Made by a program: the position numbers and the translations under genes | Part shown: in pieces, positions 57,041 through 64,000 of the stretch | How the letters are laid out: the number at the start of each line of letters is the position of its first letter | How positions within the stretch are numbered: position 1 is the stretch's first letter | Notes under the pieces: model-generated | Seen by the model: only the letters and a program-made list of their open reading frames with translations | Database searches by the model: none | Told to the model about the DNA's origin: nothing | Source of the DNA: Caballeronia sp. LZ062 | GTDB taxonomy: Bacteria; Pseudomonadota; Gammaproteobacteria; Burkholderiales; Burkholderiaceae | Assembly: GCF_031450785.1 (NCBI RefSeq) | Contig: NZ_JARTWB010000001.1 | Span: 1,054,001-1,118,000 of the forward strand | Direction: 5' to 3' | DNA length: 64,000 bases

Positions 57041-58063
57041 TCACGCTTCCAGCGCGAGCAGCGCGAAGGTCGCGAGCCAGTGTTCGCCCATGTAATCGCC
57101 CGCGACGTGCGCGATGCCCGAGGCCAGATGCTCGGCGGCGCTCGCCTCCAGCACGGCGACGCGCGCGTCGCCTGCCGGGAGCGCCCGCGCGATTGTCCGC
57201 TGGCACCAGGCGCGGCTCAAATTGAGCCCGTCGAGGTGCGCCAACTTGCCGTCGCTGCGATCCGTGACCGTGGCAGGCACGAAGAGCGTCGCAGGTTCGC
57301 GCTTGGCGAGGCGGGGCAGGAAGGCATCGAGCCAGCCGGCGAAGCGGCCTTCAGGCAGAACGTGGCGCATGAGCACCGCTTCCATCAGCGAGGGCGACAA
57401 GAATTCGTCGCCCGCAGGTTCCCACGCCTGACAATCTGCATCGTCCTGGAACCAACGCAACGCTGTTTCCGTCAGCAGGCGTTCGAACGGCGCATTGCCG
57501 ACGGTGCGCGCATAGCCGAGCGACAACGTCAGCGCAAACGCCATATTGAAGTGCGTGCCGACGCGCAGCGGATACGTCGATTTGGGCAGAAACTCGGTGA
57601 AACGGTCGACGAAGGCATCCGCGAGCGGTTGCAGCGTGCGCGCCCAACGCGCGCCGTCTTCCGATTGCATCGCGTGCAACTGACCCGCGAGCGCCAGCAG
57701 CCACGCCCAGCCGTAGGGGCGCTCGAAGCCGCGCGAAGCCGGACGCTGCAAATAGGCGACTTCTGCCGCGACGTTTGCCTCGGTGAAATGCTCGTCGATG
57801 ACCGCGCGAATGCGCCCGGCTTCGGCCAAGCCGGGAAAGCGGTCGAAGAGGCGGGCGATCAGCCAGTAACCATGCACGCACGAATGCCAGTCGAAGCTGC
57901 CGTAGAAGATCGGATGCAGCGCGCGCGGGCTTTGCGCGTCGGCGTCGCTCGCGAGCACGTGATCGAGCTTGTTGGGGTACTCGCGTGTCAAATGGCCGAG
58001 CGCCACTTGCGCGAATCTCGACGCAAGCGAGGCGTCGAGCGTGACCGGTTCGTGCTTGTCCAT
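57041..58063 (-). CDS. DUF2891 family protein
   Basis: 340 residues, soluble. Conserved HPIFYGSFDWHSCVHGYW and RPYGWAWLLALA, with the (alpha/alpha)6-like helical layout suggestive of a glycosidase-type barrel. The function is unknown. Ribosome site AGCGAGG. Its promoter region, shared with the kgtP-like gene, carries a 13-base inverted repeat at 58105-58135. Confidence 0.85.
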   Translation of the reverse strand: MDKHEPVTLDASLASRFAQVALGHLTREYPNKLDHVLASDADAQSPRALHPIFYGSFDWHSCVHGYWLIARLFDRFPGLAEAGRIRAVIDEHFTEANVAAEVAYLQRPASRGFERPYGWAWLLALAGQLHAMQSEDGARWARTLQPLADAFVDRFTEFLPKSTYPLRVGTHFNMAFALTLSLGYARTVGNAPFERLLTETALRWFQDDADCQAWEPAGDEFLSPSLMEAVLMRHVLPEGRFAGWLDAFLPRLAKREPATLFVPATVTDRSDGKLAHLDGLNLSRAWCQRTIARALPAGDARVAVLEASAAEHLASGIAHVAGDYMGEHWLATFALLALEA

Positions 58064-58104
58064 GCAAACCTCGCTTTTCCGTTATTCGATGCAAACCGAA
58101 ACCG

Positions 58105-58135
58105 AGACTTTATCGATAAATGATCGATAAAGTCT
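58105..58135. promoter_or_regulatory. Perfect 13-base inverted repeat in divergent promoter
   Basis: AGACTTTATCGAT / ATCGATAAAGTCT with a 5-base spacer, 42 bases upstream of DUF2891 and 185 upstream of the kgtP-like gene. It is AT-rich against a GC-rich background and is a candidate operator for a local regulator. Confidence 0.5.
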
Positions 58136-58319
58136 TTGACTCGGGAAATCACCTAGTCGCTGGCGCGAGAGGGCTTCGCGCCGGGTAGGCAACAATCGGT
58201 TTGCGCGCCGTGCGCCGACGCGTCGTTTAAACTTGCGCCCGAGCGCCGACAGAGCGTGCCGTCCCGGCCTTTTGCGCCGGGCCTGACATCCGACAGAGAC
58301 AAAAGAGTTCATTGCAACC

Positions 58320-59615
58320 ATGACCGATCTTCCCCATTACACCGCAGAGGACACCCGGCGACGCGTTTTCGCGATTGTCGGTGCATCGTCGGGCAATCTC
58401 GTCGAATGGTTCGACTTCTATATCTATTCGTTCCTCGCACTGTACTTTTCAGCCGCGTTCTTTCCCGGCAGCAATCCGACCGTGCAGCTACTGAACACGG
58501 CGGGCGTGTTCGCGGCGGGCTTCCTGATGCGTCCGATCGGCGGCTGGCTATTCGGCCGGATCGCCGACAAGCACGGCCGCCGCAACGCGATGATGATCTC
58601 CGTCCTGATGATGTGCGGCGGCTCGCTCGTGATCACCTTTCTGCCGACCTACGCGAGTATCGGCGCATGGGCGCCGCTGCTGCTCTTGATCGCGCGGCTG
58701 TTCCAGGGCTTGTCGGTGGGCGGCGAATACGGTACGAGCGCGACGTATATGAGTGAAGTGGCGCTGCGCGGGCGGCGCGGTTTCTTCGCATCGTTCCAGT
58801 ACGTCACGCTGATCGGCGGACAGCTTGCCGCGCTGCTCGTGCTCGTCATTCTCCAGCTTTTCCTCTCGACGGAAGAACTGAAGGCGTGGGGCTGGCGCAT
58901 TCCGTTTTTCGTCGGCGCGTGCGCGGCGCTGGTTTCGCTGTACCTGCGCCGCTCACTCGATGAAACCACGACCGCCGAGACCCGCGAACGCAAGGAAGCC
59001 GGCACGATCGCCGGGCTGATGCAGCACAAGGCCGCGTTCATGACGGTCGTGGGATTCACGGCGGGCGGCTCGCTCATCTTTTATACGTTCACCACGTACA
59101 TGCAGAAGTATCTGGTCAACACGGCGGGCATGCACGCGAAGACCGCCAGTAACGTGATGACCGTCGCGCTCCTCGTCTATATGCTGTTGCAGCCGGTGTT
59201 CGGCGCGCTGTCGGACCGCATCGGCCGCCGCCAGTCGATGCTCTGGTTCGGCGCGCTCGCCACGCTTTGCACCGTGCCGCTGCTGCACGCGCTGCGCGAC
59301 GTGACGAGCCCGGTCATGGCGTTCGTGCTCGTCGTCGCGGCGCTCGCCATCGTGAGCTTCTATACCTCTATCAGCGGTCTCATCAAGGCCGAGATGTTTC
59401 CGCCGGAAGTGCGCGCGCTGGGCGTCGGGCTTTCGTATGCAGTGGCGAACGCGGTGTTCGGCGGATCGGCGGAATATGTCGCGCTCAAGTTCAAGACGGA
59501 GGGCATGGAATCCGGCTTCTACTGGTATGTGACGGTGATGTGCGCCATCTCGCTCCTCGTCTCGTGGAGGATGATGGACCCGAGCAAGGAAGGCTATCTG
59601 CGCAACGAGCCGTAA
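58320..59615 (+). CDS. MFS metabolite:H+ symporter, KgtP/ProP-like
   Basis: 431 residues, twelve segments. The N-terminal [20 protein letters not shown] and [19 protein letters not shown] are signatures of the metabolite:H+ symporter (MHS) family. Closest in style to the 2-oxoglutarate permease KgtP. Substrate is inferred by family only. The promoter is shared with the divergent DUF2891 gene. Confidence 0.88.
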   Translation: MTDLPHYTAEDTRRRVFAIVGASSGNLVEWFDFYIYSFLALYFSAAFFPGSNPTVQLLNTAGVFAAGFLMRPIGGWLFGRIADKHGRRNAMMISVLMMCGGSLVITFLPTYASIGAWAPLLLLIARLFQGLSVGGEYGTSATYMSEVALRGRRGFFASFQYVTLIGGQLAALLVLVILQLFLSTEELKAWGWRIPFFVGACAALVSLYLRRSLDETTTAETRERKEAGTIAGLMQHKAAFMTVVGFTAGGSLIFYTFTTYMQKYLVNTAGMHAKTASNVMTVALLVYMLLQPVFGALSDRIGRRQSMLWFGALATLCTVPLLHALRDVTSPVMAFVLVVAALAIVSFYTSISGLIKAEMFPPEVRALGVGLSYAVANAVFGGSAEYVALKFKTEGMESGFYWYVTVMCAISLLVSWRMMDPSKEGYLRNEP

Positions 59616-59855
59616 GTGTCCTGCCGCGTCCGGACCGGCGCGGCATTCTCAATCCGGCGCGCCCGGCGCGGACAAGGAAGTCCGTCCGGCTTGCCGATGA
59701 CGGTAGTATGGTGTTTTATGCGGTATGTGTCGGTAGACGACGCGCCGGGCCCGGCGTACGGTGGCAATCGGAAACAGGATAAGCATGTGCGCGGCCGGAT
59801 TGCGCGCTACAGCGAGGCGCGGCGCGCTGCGCCTCGGTCTGCAGGGAGCCTGTCC

Positions 59856-60530
59856 ATGGAAGATTTCGACGAAACGTTGTTTGTCGTCTGGCGATCGAAC
59901 CTGAACGTTCTGGTCGGTTCGCCCGGCGGCGCGGCGCGTCTTGCGCGCATGATGAACTTCTCGCCGTCGTTCATGAAGCTCATCGTGGCCGGTCAGCGGG
60001 ACTTCAACGAGGAGTTCGTGCGCGGCATCGAACTCGTGTCCGGCTTGCCGCCGCACTGGATGGACGAGCGCCGCAACGCCGCTGACGTGCCTGCCGAAGT
60101 CAAGCGCGCGCTCGACGAGGAAAGGCCGTTCGCCGTGTTTCGCGGCACGGCGCACCCCGCGCCCAAGCGTTCGGTGCTGCGCGGCCCCGAGCCGCTTCTC
60201 TCGCAGACGGAAGCCACGCGGCGCGTCGCCGATCTCGCGCAACAGCAGGCCGAGGTCAACCGGCGCGATCTGCTTTTCAGGAAGAATCGCGAGCTGCTGT
60301 CACAGGATTTGCGCCGGCTCGAACGCCAGCTTGGGTTGTTGCAGGTCGAACCGATGCTGCCGCGAGCCGACGAACTCATCGCCTCCGACCGCATGAGCGA
60401 AGCGGCGAAGGCCGATCTGTCCGGGCGGCTCGAACAGATCGACAAACACGTGAAGCTCTTGCATCAACACGTGGAGAAACTGGTCGCGCTGCTTTCATCG
60501 CCCGACGAGCCGGGCGCGAACGACAGCTGA
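59856..60530 (+). CDS. Conserved hypothetical with N-terminal HTH-like segment
   Basis: 224 residues from the ATG with AGGGAG. The N-terminal region (GSPGGAARLARMMNFSPSFMKLIVAGQRDFNEEF) looks like a small Cro-type HTH, and the C-terminal 100 residues are a charged coiled coil. No named family is recognised. The frame runs to 59616, but upstream residues are implausible. Its stop is next to the convergent 53-codon gene. Confidence 0.6.
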   Translation: MEDFDETLFVVWRSNLNVLVGSPGGAARLARMMNFSPSFMKLIVAGQRDFNEEFVRGIELVSGLPPHWMDERRNAADVPAEVKRALDEERPFAVFRGTAHPAPKRSVLRGPEPLLSQTEATRRVADLAQQQAEVNRRDLLFRKNRELLSQDLRRLERQLGLLQVEPMLPRADELIASDRMSEAAKADLSGRLEQIDKHVKLLHQHVEKLVALLSSPDEPGANDS

Positions 60531-60531
60531 T

Positions 60532-60693
60532 TTACTTCTTCGCTCGCTTGTCTTCGGCTTGTGACTCCGGCTCGGGATGCACGGCAATCGGATCGCTGGC
60601 CGGGAACGTCTCTTCGAGGGCTTCGTCGAGCAAGTCCTCTTCGTTCGCAGGTTTCTGCTCTTTCGTCGCTTCGGTCTGGCGTGGCTGCGTCAT
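60532..60693 (-). CDS. Short acidic protein, 53 residues
   Basis: The sequence is strongly acidic and Pro/Glu-rich (EEDLLDEALEETFPASDPIAV), with the DEALEETFPASDPIAV end seen in small conserved Burkholderia proteins. No fold is known. GGAG precedes the ATG. The gene ends next to the 59856 gene. Confidence 0.65.
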   Translation of the reverse strand: MTQPRQTEATKEQKPANEEDLLDEALEETFPASDPIAVHPEPESQAEDKRAKK

Positions 60694-60742
60694 GATGCGC
60701 TCCGCGATGTGGATCGAGCGTCTCAATATAGCAGCCATGCCA

Positions 60743-61807
60743 TCAGCGCGCCCAGCGGTAGTCCGCCGGGCGCACGCCTGTCCATTTCCGGAACGCCCGC
60801 CGAAACGCGCTCGGTTCCGAAAAGCCGAGCGCAGCGGCAATCTCGGGAATCGTCTCGTTGGTGTCCGCTAGACGCGAAATGGCGAGGTCGCGCCGCAGCG
60901 CGTCCTTGATGGCCTGAAGCGTCAGGCCTTCCTGTTTCAGACGCCGCCGCAGCGTGGCTTCCGCCATGTTGAGCGATACGGCCATGCGGTCCGCATCGGG
61001 CCAGTCGGCGGGCGTCGTTTCGCGCAGCCGCTTGCGAATGCGCGCCGCGAGCGACTCGGGATTGCGATATTTCACGATGAAATTCGCGGGCGCGTCGCGC
61101 AGAAACGTCTTGAGCGTCGATGGTGTCTGCACCACGGGAAGCGTCGCGCACTCGGGCGCGAGATCGACATAGGTTTGCGGCTGATCGAAGCGCATGGCGT
61201 CGCAGAACATCAGGCGGTATTCGTCGCTATCGCGCGGCTCGTCGCAGCGCAGGTTGGCGGCGAGCACCGGAACGCGCCGCCCGACGAGCCAGCACAGCAA
61301 GCCATACACGAGGATGAAGCCCGTGGCGTAAGCGAACATCGTCTTCGGCGCGCGGGCGTCGCGCAGGACGATCCGCACGCGCGTCTCGTCAATTTGCGCC
61401 TCGAAGGTCAACTCGTCGAGCACGAGCCGCATGAAACCCGCGATACGTCCGAGCGCCTGCGCGCCGTCGCGTGCGCCGAGCGCCGCCTGCGACATCAGCA
61501 CGAAGCTGCCGCGCCGCATCGGGTGCGCGTCTTGACCGAAGAACTCGTCATCGAGCGCGTCGGCTATCGCGTGCCACAGGCGGCCGTATTGCGCGGGCGA
61601 GACGCGGGCGCGCGGCGAATCCAGCATTGCGTGCGCGATGCCCGCTGCATCGAGCAGCGCCGCGCGCCCGACGCCGCGCGCTTCGGCGCATCGCAGCGCC
61701 GCGTCGACGAGACTCACGGCGATCGAATCGCGCTCGAACTCTCTTCTGCGGATTGGGGTTGTCACTAGGTGGCGAAAGCGTTCAGTTAGCGTGATCGTTC
61801 TGGTCAT
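60743..61807 (-). CDS. AraC-family transcriptional regulator
   Basis: 354 residues. An N-terminal AraC-type binding domain (about residues 30-230) is followed by two HTH in the C-terminus: ATLRRRLKQEGLTLQAIKDAL and IPEIAAALGFSEPSAFRRAF. It precedes, and is divergent from, an acyl-CoA dehydrogenase/acyl-CoA synthetase pair, its likely target. The effector is unknown; the N-terminal domain style (ArgR/OruR-like) often accompanies lipid or ester degradation genes. Confidence 0.9.
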   Translation of the reverse strand: MTRTITLTERFRHLVTTPIRRREFERDSIAVSLVDAALRCAEARGVGRAALLDAAGIAHAMLDSPRARVSPAQYGRLWHAIADALDDEFFGQDAHPMRRGSFVLMSQAALGARDGAQALGRIAGFMRLVLDELTFEAQIDETRVRIVLRDARAPKTMFAYATGFILVYGLLCWLVGRRVPVLAANLRCDEPRDSDEYRLMFCDAMRFDQPQTYVDLAPECATLPVVQTPSTLKTFLRDAPANFIVKYRNPESLAARIRKRLRETTPADWPDADRMAVSLNMAEATLRRRLKQEGLTLQAIKDALRRDLAISRLADTNETIPEIAAALGFSEPSAFRRAFRKWTGVRPADYRWAR

Positions 61808-61907
61808 CGGCCGGGCGCGGACGATTGCCTAGACTGGCGAAGCGCCCGCCGCGCATCGGCGAGCCAGTGTATCCGAACGACTGACGAGGCCATCTGCGAG
61901 TTCAACC

Positions 61908-63044
61908 ATGATCGACAGTTTTCTCACCGAAGAGCAGCGCATGATTCGCGACGCGGCGCGCCAGTTTTCGGCTGAAGTGCTCGCGCCGAACGCGAGCCAG
62001 TGGGACCGCGACGGCGCGATTCCCGATGCCGTCGTGCGCCAGTTGGGCGAACTCGGCCTGCTCGGCATGATCGTGCCGGCGGAACTCGGCGGCACCTACA
62101 GCGACTACACCGCCTACGCGCTCGCGATGGAGGAAATCGCGGCCGGCTGCGCGTCGTGCGCGACGATGATGAGCGTGCACAATTCCGTCGGCTGCGGGCC
62201 GATTCTCGCGTACGGCACCGACGCGCAAAAGGCCGAATGGCTGCCGAAGCTCGCGAGCGGCGAAGTGATCGGGGCGTTCTGCCTGACCGAGCCGCAAGCC
62301 GGCTCCGAGGCGAACAATCTGCACGTGCGCGCCGTCGAGCGCGACGGGCAGTGGATCATCTCCGGCAGCAAGCAGTTCGTGACGAACGGGCGGCGCGCGG
62401 GCGTCGCCATCGTGTTCGCCGTTACCGACCCGGAAGCGGGCAAGCGCGGCATCTCGGCTTTCATCGTGCCGACGAACACGCCGGGTTTCAACGTCGGACC
62501 GCCCGAGCACAAACTCGGCATCCGCGCATCGGATACGTGTCCGATCACCTTCGACGACTGCGCGATTCCCGCCGCGAATCTGCTCGGCGCGCGGGGCGAA
62601 GGGCTCAAGATCGCGCTGTCGAATCTGGAAGGCGGGCGCATCGGGATTGCGGCGCAGGCGCTCGGCATCGCGCGCGCCGCCTTCGATGCAGCGCGCGCCT
62701 ACGCACGAGATCGCGTGCAGTTCGGCAAGCCGATCCGCGAGCATCAGTCGGTCGCGAACATGCTCGCCGACATGCAGACGCAGATCAACGCCGCGCGGCT
62801 TCTGGTACTGCACGCCGCGCGGATGCGCACCGAAGGCGTGCCGTGTTTGTCGGAGGCGTCGCAGGCGAAACTCTTCGCATCCGAGATGGCCGAGCGCGTG
62901 TGTTCGGATGCGATTCAGATCCATGGCGGCTACGGCTATCTTCAGGACTACCCGGTGGAGCGGCATTATCGCGATGCGCGCATCACGCAAATTTACGAAG
63001 GCACGAGCGAAGTCCAGCGCATGGTGATTGCGCGCAACGTCTAG
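61908..63044 (+). CDS. Acyl-CoA dehydrogenase
   Basis: 378 residues. FAD-binding sequences include [17 protein letters not shown] and FVTNGRRAG; the catalytic base glutamate is [12 protein letters not shown]. It introduces the alpha-beta double bond into an acyl-CoA, using ETF as acceptor. Chain type is not readable. 22 bases before the acyl-CoA synthetase, so the two form one operon for activation and oxidation of an acid. Confidence 0.92.
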   Translation: MIDSFLTEEQRMIRDAARQFSAEVLAPNASQWDRDGAIPDAVVRQLGELGLLGMIVPAELGGTYSDYTAYALAMEEIAAGCASCATMMSVHNSVGCGPILAYGTDAQKAEWLPKLASGEVIGAFCLTEPQAGSEANNLHVRAVERDGQWIISGSKQFVTNGRRAGVAIVFAVTDPEAGKRGISAFIVPTNTPGFNVGPPEHKLGIRASDTCPITFDDCAIPAANLLGARGEGLKIALSNLEGGRIGIAAQALGIARAAFDAARAYARDRVQFGKPIREHQSVANMLADMQTQINAARLLVLHAARMRTEGVPCLSEASQAKLFASEMAERVCSDAIQIHGGYGYLQDYPVERHYRDARITQIYEGTSEVQRMVIARNV

Positions 63045-63066
63045 CGGCATATAAGGAGGAGACGCC

Positions 63067-64000
63067 ATGAATCGAGCCGGGCCGTTCATCGAAGCGAGAG
63101 ACTTTCTGCTGCGTCACCGAACCGACTACGACACCGCGTACCGCAAATTCAGATGGCCCGTGCTGGACCGCTTCAACTGGGCGCTCGATTATTTCGATCC
63201 GATGGCGCGCGGCAACGACGCGCCCGCGCTTTGCATCGTCGACGAAAGCGGCGATGAAACGCGGCTCACGTTCGCCGAGATGAGCGAGCGGTCGGCGCGT
63301 GTGGCGAATCATTTCCGCGCAATCGGCGTGAAGCGCGGCGAGCGTATCTTGCTGATGCTGCCGAATCGCGTCGAGTTATGGGAGACCATGCTCGCCGCGA
63401 TGAAGCTCGGCGCGATCGTGCTGCCCGCGACGACGCAGCTTGCAAGCGGCGACCTGCGCGAGCGCATCGCGCTGGGACGCGTGGATCATGCTATCGTCGA
63501 TGCGAACGAAACGCACAAGTTCGACGGCATCGACTTGCACGGACTGCGCATGTCCGTCGGCGGCGCGCGCGACGGCTGGCTCGGCTACGACGCGGCCTAC
63601 GATGCATCGCCCGAATTCGATGCTGACGCCGAAACAATGGCGAGCGATCCGTATCTCTTGTACTTCACATCGGGCACGACGTCGAAGCCGAAGCTCGTCG
63701 CGCATACGCACGAGAGCTATCCGGTCGGGCATCTTTCGACGATGTACTGGATCGGCCTGCAACCCGGCGACGTTTATTGGAATATAAGTTCGCCCGGCTG
63801 GGCGAAACACGCGTGGAGCTGCTTCTTCGCGCCGTGGAATGCGCAGGCGTGCGTGTTCATCTACAACTTCAGCCGCTTCGACGCCGCGCGCACACTGAAC
63901 GTGCTCGTGACGCACGACGTCACCACGCTCTGCGCGCCGCCGACCGTGTGGCGGATGCTCGTGCAGGAACCGCTGGCGCAGTACAAGGTGAAGCTGCGCG
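63067..64000 (+). CDS. AMP-forming acyl-CoA synthetase, 3' end outside window
   Basis: Partial: 311 codons visible. MNRAGPFIEARDFLLRHRTD and LTFAEMSERSARVANHF are followed by the AMP-binding P-loop LLYFTSGTTSKPKL (about residue 200) and NISSPGWAKHAWS. The pattern is the medium-chain acyl-CoA synthetase (ACSM) branch. It activates a short- or medium-chain acid for the dehydrogenase encoded just upstream. AAGGAGGAGA precedes the ATG. Confidence 0.9.
   Translation, partial: MNRAGPFIEARDFLLRHRTDYDTAYRKFRWPVLDRFNWALDYFDPMARGNDAPALCIVDESGDETRLTFAEMSERSARVANHFRAIGVKRGERILLMLPNRVELWETMLAAMKLGAIVLPATTQLASGDLRERIALGRVDHAIVDANETHKFDGIDLHGLRMSVGGARDGWLGYDAAYDASPEFDADAETMASDPYLLYFTSGTTSKPKLVAHTHESYPVGHLSTMYWIGLQPGDVYWNISSPGWAKHAWSCFFAPWNAQACVFIYNFSRFDAARTLNVLVTHDVTTLCAPPTVWRMLVQEPLAQYKVKLR

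Noticed and set aside
1..64000. CRISPR arrays, rRNA operons, complete insertion sequences and riboswitches
   Set aside because: No regularly spaced repeats, rRNA sequence, transposase with terminal repeats or known riboswitch core was seen.

Overview
The window is GC-rich proteobacterial chromosome. Gene content and order (polA, ndh, xseB-ispA-dxs, folE2, tsaD, yqeY-dnaG-rpoD), together with the protein sequences, point to the Burkholderiaceae, most likely Burkholderia sensu lato (Paraburkholderia or Caballeronia). This placement comes from recognition of protein families, not from a database search.

Layout. Positions 1-21.9 kb are conserved core: the 3' part of polA, a type II NADH dehydrogenase, a Tat-exported dienelactone hydrolase, a mercaptopyruvate sulfurtransferase, a Rieske oxygenase, the isoprenoid-precursor operon xseB-ispA-dxs, folE2, a divergent LysR/MFS pair, a GST, tsaD, a HI0933-type flavoprotein and yqeY-dnaG-rpoD. 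No rpsU lies in front of yqeY-dnaG; that place holds a promoter and a terminator around a possible short RNA. rpoD is followed by a strong terminator and a tRNA with a CAT anticodon.

From the tRNA to about 31.2 kb the sequence is less GC-rich, sparsely coding and full of wreckage: a truncated APC permease, a frameshifted phage head-morphogenesis (gpF-like) gene, a frameshifted phage structural-type gene and a porin remnant. Intact cargo lies between them: a class A acid phosphatase, a zinc-ribbon membrane protein, a small membrane protein, a glycoside-hydrolase lipoprotein, an H-NS-like protein and a small histidine-rich RcnB-like protein. This looks like a decayed tRNA-associated island.

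The most interesting region is 34.6-47.8 kb, a probable oxalate-utilisation locus. It has an OxlT-type transporter, a PanE-like protein (probable oxalyl-CoA reductase), a GntR regulator, a second sucCD pair, an acetolactate-synthase-like TPP enzyme, formyl-CoA:oxalate CoA-transferase (Frc), an ADP-forming acyl-CoA synthetase and a FAH-family enzyme. The usual oxalyl-CoA decarboxylase is absent and the unusual TPP enzyme sits in its place. A shared sequence with core TTGTATATCA occurs in front of panE, the GntR gene and the TPP-frc operon, with a looser copy in front of sucCD. This suggests one regulon controlled by the embedded GntR protein.

The remainder (47.9-64 kb) is mixed chromosome: CsbD, a KaiC-like ATPase overlapping a single-domain response regulator, envelope proteins, Ogt, a secreted nuclease, an alpha/beta hydrolase, a MATE exporter, YnfA, DUF2891, a KgtP-like MFS transporter, an AraC regulator, an acyl-CoA dehydrogenase and the start of an acyl-CoA synthetase that runs off the window.
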